From positions 134,258 to 198,257 of the forward strand of contig NZ_KI928916.1 of assembly GCF_000521215.1 (NCBI RefSeq): a stretch of DNA of 64,000 bases, read 5' to 3'. The stretch's first letter is position 1; the number at the start of each line of letters is the position of its first letter. Below are positions 59,691-64,000 of this stretch, in pieces. This stretch comes from Labrenzia sp. DG1229 (GTDB lineage Bacteria; Pseudomonadota; Alphaproteobacteria; Rhizobiales; Stappiaceae). The notes below the pieces were generated by a model. The model searched no databases. It worked only from the letters and a program-made list of their open reading frames with translations, and was not told the DNA's origin. Made by a program: the position numbers and the translations under genes.

Positions 59691-61049
59691 TCATCTGTTC
59701 GGCAACAACATCAACGCCAGCTCAGGGGTCAAAGACACGACTATCCAGACACTGATCAGCGCAACAAGGTATGGCACCGTATAGCGAAGTAGCCTGAAAT
59801 AGGGAACTCCCGTCACCCCGGAAGCAACATATAGGTTGAGACCATAGGGCGGTGTGATAAATCCGATGGACGCGCCGACCAGGAAGATCACGGAGAAATG
59901 GATCGGATCGACACCGACGGACGCGGCAATCGGGGCCAGGATGGGAGCCAGGATGATTGTGACGGGCAGGCTTTCCAGAACCATGCCTGAGACGAACACG
60001 ATCACCATCGACGTGAACAGGACAGCATGGTAGCCCCCCATGGAGGTCACGAAATCTCCGATCGTCTGTTGCGCACCCAGCAGCGACAGGATCTGCTGCA
60101 TCACGACGGATATGGCGATAAGCGGTGCGAGGATACCGGTAATCTGCGCTGAGCGGATCACGATGGAAGGAACTTCCGTGACCGTGAAACCCTGCACGAC
60201 CAGCATTTCCGCATAGCTCTTTTCAGTCACCGGCCGTTCGCTTCGCTTACCCATGATCTTGTTGAGAGGATAGCTGACGAAACCTGCGATCATGCAGAAC
60301 CCGACCGTTACGCCTGCGGCTTCGGTCGGCGAGAATTTGCCGGTATAGATGCCCCACAAGACCAGCCCGATGGCAAAGAACCCGAGCCAGGCACCGAACG
60401 CGGTCTTCAGGATACGATTGAATTGCAGCGGTATCAGGAATCCCCAGCCGTTCATCCGGCAGATTATCCAGCAGGCAACCTGCATGCCGATCACCATCAG
60501 CGATCCCGGAATGATACCGGCGACGAACAGGTCGGAAATCGGCAGGTTCATCAGGAACCCGTAGACGATGAAGATAATCGACGGAGGGATGATGATGCCG
60601 ACTGTGCCTCCGGCTGCTGCCGTGGCCGCCGAAAACCGTTCGTCGTAGCCACCCTTCACCATTTCCGGATGGAGCATGGAGCCGATCGTTGCGGTCGTTG
60701 CGGAGTTCGATCCGGAGATCGCCGCGAACAGGCCGCAGGCGCCCAGAGAGGCCATCGCCAGCCCGCCGCGCAACCAGCCCAACATTGCATATGCAAAGTC
60801 GGAAAGACGCCGTGCGATACCGGACCGATTGATGAGATCCCCCGTCAGGATGAACAGCGGCATGGCCAGAAGGGCAAAGCCCTTGTTGAACACGTTCAGC
60901 AGCTCTGCGCCGATATTGTCGAGTGTCAGGCCGAGAACGAAGGAACATCCGATCACCCAATAGGCGATCACCAGAAGGACGGGAACTCCGATCATGAACA
61001 GGATCGTGACGCTGATCGAGATCAGTGTTACCCAGGTTGCATCTGTCAT
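59691..61049 (-). CDS. TRAP transporter large permease (DctM-type), second transporter
   Basis: 452 aa from ATG 61049, overlapping the small-permease stop (ATGA). Motifs VFNKGFALLAMPLFILTGDLINRSGIARRL, FAAISGSNSATTATIGSMLHPEMVKGGYDERFSAATAAAGGTVGIIIPPSIIFIVYG and FITPPYGLNLYVASGVTGV place it in the TRAP-M family. About 12-13 transmembrane segments. The transporter has its own binding protein and IclR regulator, and a GMC oxidoreductase diverges, suggesting import of an alcohol oxidised by that enzyme. Confidence 0.92.
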   Translation of the reverse strand: MTDATWVTLISISVTILFMIGVPVLLVIAYWVIGCSFVLGLTLDNIGAELLNVFNKGFALLAMPLFILTGDLINRSGIARRLSDFAYAMLGWLRGGLAMASLGACGLFAAISGSNSATTATIGSMLHPEMVKGGYDERFSAATAAAGGTVGIIIPPSIIFIVYGFLMNLPISDLFVAGIIPGSLMVIGMQVACWIICRMNGWGFLIPLQFNRILKTAFGAWLGFFAIGLVLWGIYTGKFSPTEAAGVTVGFCMIAGFVSYPLNKIMGKRSERPVTEKSYAEMLVVQGFTVTEVPSIVIRSAQITGILAPLIAISVVMQQILSLLGAQQTIGDFVTSMGGYHAVLFTSMVIVFVSGMVLESLPVTIILAPILAPIAASVGVDPIHFSVIFLVGASIGFITPPYGLNLYVASGVTGVPYFRLLRYTVPYLVALISVWIVVSLTPELALMLLPNR

Positions 61050-61717
61050 CAGGTATCCTCCCCGATGACAGCCGGCTTGATCAGCGGCCGGTTGGAGCGC
61101 CAGTTTCTGATATCGTCGCCGAGATTTTCGAAGACCCGGGCAGCAAGCGCCACGAAAGACAGGGGCGCGGTGATCAGGAACCACCACTGCATGACATTGT
61201 CAGTCCCCAGTACGATTTGAAAGTTGGATGCCGACAGGGCCGTCAGCCTTGTTGTGGTCACCAGCACGATGACCGCGAAAGCGAACCACAGGGCGGCGTC
61301 AAGGAACAGGCATGCCATCTGGGCCCATCTCGGCATGATCATCCTGAATTCGGCGAAGCTCAGATGTGTCCGAAGACGCACGTTGAAGGCCGCTCCGAAC
61401 CAGGTCATGATCATGAAGAGAAGCGGAGGGATTGTAGTGGACCAGGGTTGCTGGTTGGCAAAGACGAACCGGTCGATCACGCCCCAGAATATGATGAAGG
61501 CAATGGCCAGATAGCTCCACACCATTATGGTGCGCTCCAGATGCCGGTCCAGTAGCGGGATCAGTCGGTAAAGAAGCAGCACCAGAAGTCCGCCGGCGGC
61601 AGTTGCAAATGCGCCTATCACCCAGGCGGCCTCTGATTTAAGGGCATTGCGGATTTCCCAGCTGTCCTGCGATGCAAAAGCGCTCAGGATCGCACCCAGA
61701 TCCGACCAGATTGCCAT
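61049..61717 (-). CDS. TRAP transporter small permease (DctQ-type), second transporter
   Basis: 222 aa from ATG 61717 (GGGAGGGT upstream). Longer than the usual ~170 aa because of an N-terminal extension of about 45 residues preceding WVIGAFATAAGGLLVLLLYRL. The Q-type core with WSYLAIAFIIFWGVIDRFVF and WFGAAFNVRLRTHLSFAEFRMIMPRW is recognisable. Four to five membrane segments. Overlaps the DctM-type gene by four bases. Confidence 0.88.
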   Translation of the reverse strand: MAIWSDLGAILSAFASQDSWEIRNALKSEAAWVIGAFATAAGGLLVLLLYRLIPLLDRHLERTIMVWSYLAIAFIIFWGVIDRFVFANQQPWSTTIPPLLFMIMTWFGAAFNVRLRTHLSFAEFRMIMPRWAQMACLFLDAALWFAFAVIVLVTTTRLTALSASNFQIVLGTDNVMQWWFLITAPLSFVALAARVFENLGDDIRNWRSNRPLIKPAVIGEDT

Positions 61718-61763
61718 TTGGACCCTCCCATTGCGCCGGTTTTCCCGGTCTGAAAACAAGTCA

Positions 61764-61790
61764 GGCCGGCACGGATACCGCGCGCCGGCC
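61764..61790 (-). terminator. Hairpin between second TRAP binding protein and permeases
   Basis: GGCCGGC-N13-GCCGGCC in the gap after the binding-protein stop, with a 7-bp perfect stem. The position is the same as the hairpin in the DHPS TRAP operon, consistent with a shared strategy of limiting permease expression. Confidence 0.5.
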
Positions 61791-61809
61791 CATAGACTTT
61801 AAAGTGTGA

Positions 61810-63042
61810 TCAGCCTTTCCACCAACGGCGCGGTTCAACGTTTTCCGGTTTCATGTCAGCTGGAACCCTGCGCGCGATGTCGTAGATTTCCTGATAGGTG
61901 TCGATGCCACCTGCCCATCCATTGAGGCGATCACGCCATTCCTGCCACAGCTGCGGTTGGAACTCGGGTGAACACATTTCTTCCGCGAGCTTGATTTCGC
62001 TTGCCGGCAGGAATGCCGGGCGCACGTCATTTTCGACGAAGATCGTCCCTGGCAGCTGTGGATCGGAGAAGCCGACTGTCTTGACCAGAGCAGCTTCGTT
62101 GGCAGCCTGCACGTGGGCCTGAGCCCAATAGGCGGACTCCATCACTGCATCCTGCAACGGACCCTCGAGGCTGTCGAATACGCTTGCCGACATGGAAGTG
62201 TGTTCTGTGCCGCAGAAGAATTTCAGGTCGACCGACTGACTGACAACCGGAGACATGTTCGCATAGGCAACCGCGCTCGCCCAGGTTTCCGCGCCATCGA
62301 TCAGGCCCTGTTTCAGTCCGTCAAGGGTTTCTTCCCAGGCGACGGGCACCGGATTGAGGTTGAGCGCTTTCATTGCGATACGTCCCAGCTGAGTGCCGGT
62401 GACGCGGTTTTTGGTGCCGAACAGCTGTTCGAGTTTGGTCACTGTCGGGCGATCCGACCAGCCCAGTCCCAACTGTATTCCACGCAACTCGCAATGGCTG
62501 AAAAGGAACTTCAAGCCATGCCGCTTCTCCAGCGGATCACGCAGAATGCGCTGTGATTCCGGGCTGTAGAGGAAGTAGTATTGAGATGCCCTTCCCGGGA
62601 ACATGAATGCATAATCAAGCACGTTCAGATAGGGCGCGCCCCCAGCGGAGTTCTGCGTGGAAGCGGCGTAGATGTCGATGATGCCCTGTTGAGTTTTTTC
62701 GACACAGGAAAGCTGCCCGCATATCTGGTTGTCGCCAATGAACTCGATGCGGATTTCGCCGTCAGTCCGGGCCTCCAGATCCCGGGCGAACTCAAGAGCA
62801 CCGGCCCGCTCGATCAGCAGGTTGCGCGCATTGAAGCCGGCAGCACCGAACTTGAGTGTGTGCTTGGCCGGTTTGGAAAATCGCTTGTCGTATGTTGATT
62901 CCGCAGCCGAAGCCAGGTTGGCAAGGCTCATCGCACCGCCGAATGTACCGGCCGCCAGCAATGTCGAACTCATTCCGTAAGTGCCTGCAACACGGAACAA
63001 ATCGCGCCGAGAAATCCTGCCTAGTTTGCTTCCTACACTCAT
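61810..63042 (-). CDS. TRAP transporter substrate-binding protein (DctP-type), second transporter, Tat signal
   Basis: 410 aa from ATG 63042 (AAGGGAGG upstream). Leader GRISRRDLFRVAGTYGMSSTLLAAG has a twin-arginine motif (SRRDLFR). Mature part KHTLKFGAAGFNARNLLIERAGALEFARDLEARTDGEIRIEFIGDNQICGQ follows TRAP-P architecture but is more distant from the DHPS-operon binding protein. Two Cys residues (QICGQLSC) may form a disulfide. The substrate is unknown; the divergent GMC oxidoreductase suggests an alcohol or a polyol derivative. Confidence 0.88.
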   Translation of the reverse strand: MSVGSKLGRISRRDLFRVAGTYGMSSTLLAAGTFGGAMSLANLASAAESTYDKRFSKPAKHTLKFGAAGFNARNLLIERAGALEFARDLEARTDGEIRIEFIGDNQICGQLSCVEKTQQGIIDIYAASTQNSAGGAPYLNVLDYAFMFPGRASQYYFLYSPESQRILRDPLEKRHGLKFLFSHCELRGIQLGLGWSDRPTVTKLEQLFGTKNRVTGTQLGRIAMKALNLNPVPVAWEETLDGLKQGLIDGAETWASAVAYANMSPVVSQSVDLKFFCGTEHTSMSASVFDSLEGPLQDAVMESAYWAQAHVQAANEAALVKTVGFSDPQLPGTIFVENDVRPAFLPASEIKLAEEMCSPEFQPQLWQEWRDRLNGWAGGIDTYQEIYDIARRVPADMKPENVEPRRWWKG

Positions 63043-63150
63043 TGCTTCCTCCCTTTTCGCAATTTTTGAGACGTTTTGTTTCAAAAAATGCTAGTTTATT
63101 TTGTGCTTTTTGCATAGGCTTTTTTCAAAGAAATAAAGCGGAGAACAAAA

Positions 63151-64000
63151 ATGGAGGCTGATTTCGTTGTGATCGGGGCCGGTTCGGCTGGCTGCGTCAT
63201 CGCCAATCGTCTGAGCGAAAATCCCTCCAACAAGGTCGTTCTTCTTGAAGCCGGCGGCCCCGACAGGAACCCGTGGATCCACATTCCGGTCGGCTACTTC
63301 AAGACGATGCACAACCCTTCGGTCGACTGGTGTTACCGAACCGAGCCGGATCCCGGCCTGAGCGGACGATCGATCGACTGGCCGCGGGGCAAGGTCCTGG
63401 GAGGTTCCTCATCGCTGAACGGTCTTCTTTATGTGCGTGGACAGAAGGAGGACTATGAGCGTTGGCGGCAGATGGGCAACGAGGGCTGGGGCTGGGAAGA
63501 CGTTCTTCCACTCTTCAAGCGATCCGAGGACCAGGAACGCGGCGCCGATGACTATCACGGTGAAGGCGGGCCGCTATCGGTTTCCAACATGCGCATTCAG
63601 CGACCAATTTGCGACGCCTGGGTCGCCGCCGCACAAACCGCAGGCTACCCGTTCAACCCGGACTATAACGGTGCCAAGCAGGAAGGTGTTGGTTATTTCC
63701 AGCTGACAACCAAGAATGGACGGCGGTGCAGTTCAGCCGTCGCATTCCTGAAACCGGCAAGAAGCCGTGAAAACCTCACAATCATTACCCACGCGCTTGT
63801 GAGCAGGATCAACCTCGATGGCAAGAAGGTTACCGGTGTCACTTACCGGGACAGATCCGGGACCGAGAAGGTTTTGACCGTGAACCGCGAAGTGATCCTG
63901 TCGGGAGGCGCCATCAATTCCTCCGCAGGTCCTGATGCTATCGGGTATTGGTGATCCGGGTGAATTGCGCGACAACGGCATCGAGCCGCTGAGACACGCA
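63151..64000 (+). pseudogene. GMC-family oxidoreductase (choline dehydrogenase-like), partial, with apparent +1 frameshift
   Basis: FAD-dependent alcohol oxidase/dehydrogenase of the glucose-methanol-choline family, 3' end outside the window. FAD-binding ADFVVIGAGSAGCVIANRLSEN, NPWIHIPVGY and the GMC signature GKVLGGSSSLNGLLYVRG are intact. The frame from ATG 63151 reads REVILSGGAINSS and then reaches a TGA at 63952-63954. Reading one base later from 63923 restores PQVLMLSGIGDPGELRDNGIEPLR, the conserved continuation, open to the window end. An extra base within 63919-63922 therefore breaks the gene, or is a sequencing error. Diverges from the TRAP binding-protein gene. Confidence 0.8.

Overview
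The window looks like a chromosomal segment of a marine, heterotrophic alphaproteobacterium, probably of the Roseibium/Labrenzia (Stappiaceae) type. The basis is moderately high GC, many TRAP and ABC uptake operons, a GGAAC-N16-CGTT (EcfG-type) general-stress promoter, a VPLPA-CTERM protein, a sulfonate (DHPS/sulfolactate) catabolic cluster, and alphaproteobacterial phage genes. The taxonomy is inference; no rRNA, tRNA or CRISPR array was seen.

Layout. 0-4.7 kb: right-hand part of a podovirus-like prophage (portal/head-tail connector running off the left edge, a small phage protein) followed by an odd tandem cassette. Two copies of a 156-aa acidic protein are each translationally coupled to a PIN-type nuclease reading frame. 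One nuclease is a 797-aa multi-segment protein, the other a 47-codon remnant. 4.9-14.3 kb: a long leftward operon (DUF1185 protein, alpha/beta hydrolase, flavin reductase with a Nudix-like tail, luciferase-family monooxygenase, aldehyde dehydrogenase, GntR regulator, NitT/TauT-type ABC importer) with a divergent LysR gene. This looks like an uncharacterised oxygenase-dependent catabolic pathway. 14.3-17.3 kb: a small phage-derived regulatory islet with a CI/LexA-like repressor, a divergent operon (coiled-coil protein, unknown protein, RMF-like peptide, DUF6362 protein) and three matching inverted-repeat operators placed inside promoters.

17.3-27.8 kb: an IclR regulator divergent from a rightward catabolic operon (cyclase, cupin, SDR, 3-hydroxyacyl-CoA-dehydrogenase-like enzyme, complete Liv-type ABC importer, BKACE enzyme, GST). 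The enzyme set suggests uptake and oxidation of a beta-hydroxy acid followed by beta-keto acid cleavage. 27.8-38.3 kb: ECF sigma factor, a small secreted protein behind an EcfG-type promoter, an HPPD-like VOC protein, the conserved set of acetate-type symporter (ActP) + DUF4212 + cNMP/CBS/DUF294 protein + membrane-anchored DnaQ-like exonuclease, and a TlpA-like thioredoxin.

38.7-48.1 kb: an envelope-related group with a VPLPA-CTERM protein, a two-module glycosyltransferase, a lipoprotein, a caspase-like/Sel1/peptidoglycan-binding protein, two further glycosyltransferase-like genes and small secreted or unknown proteins. 48.2-58.9 kb: a DHPS/sulfolactate degradation operon (TRAP transporter, hpsN, two dehydrogenases, suyA, suyB, an Ldh-type sulfolactate dehydrogenase, UspA) facing a LacI regulator with a perfect palindromic operator between them. 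58.9-64 kb: an IclR regulator, a second TRAP transporter, and the start of a GMC oxidoreductase that carries an apparent +1 frameshift just before the window ends.
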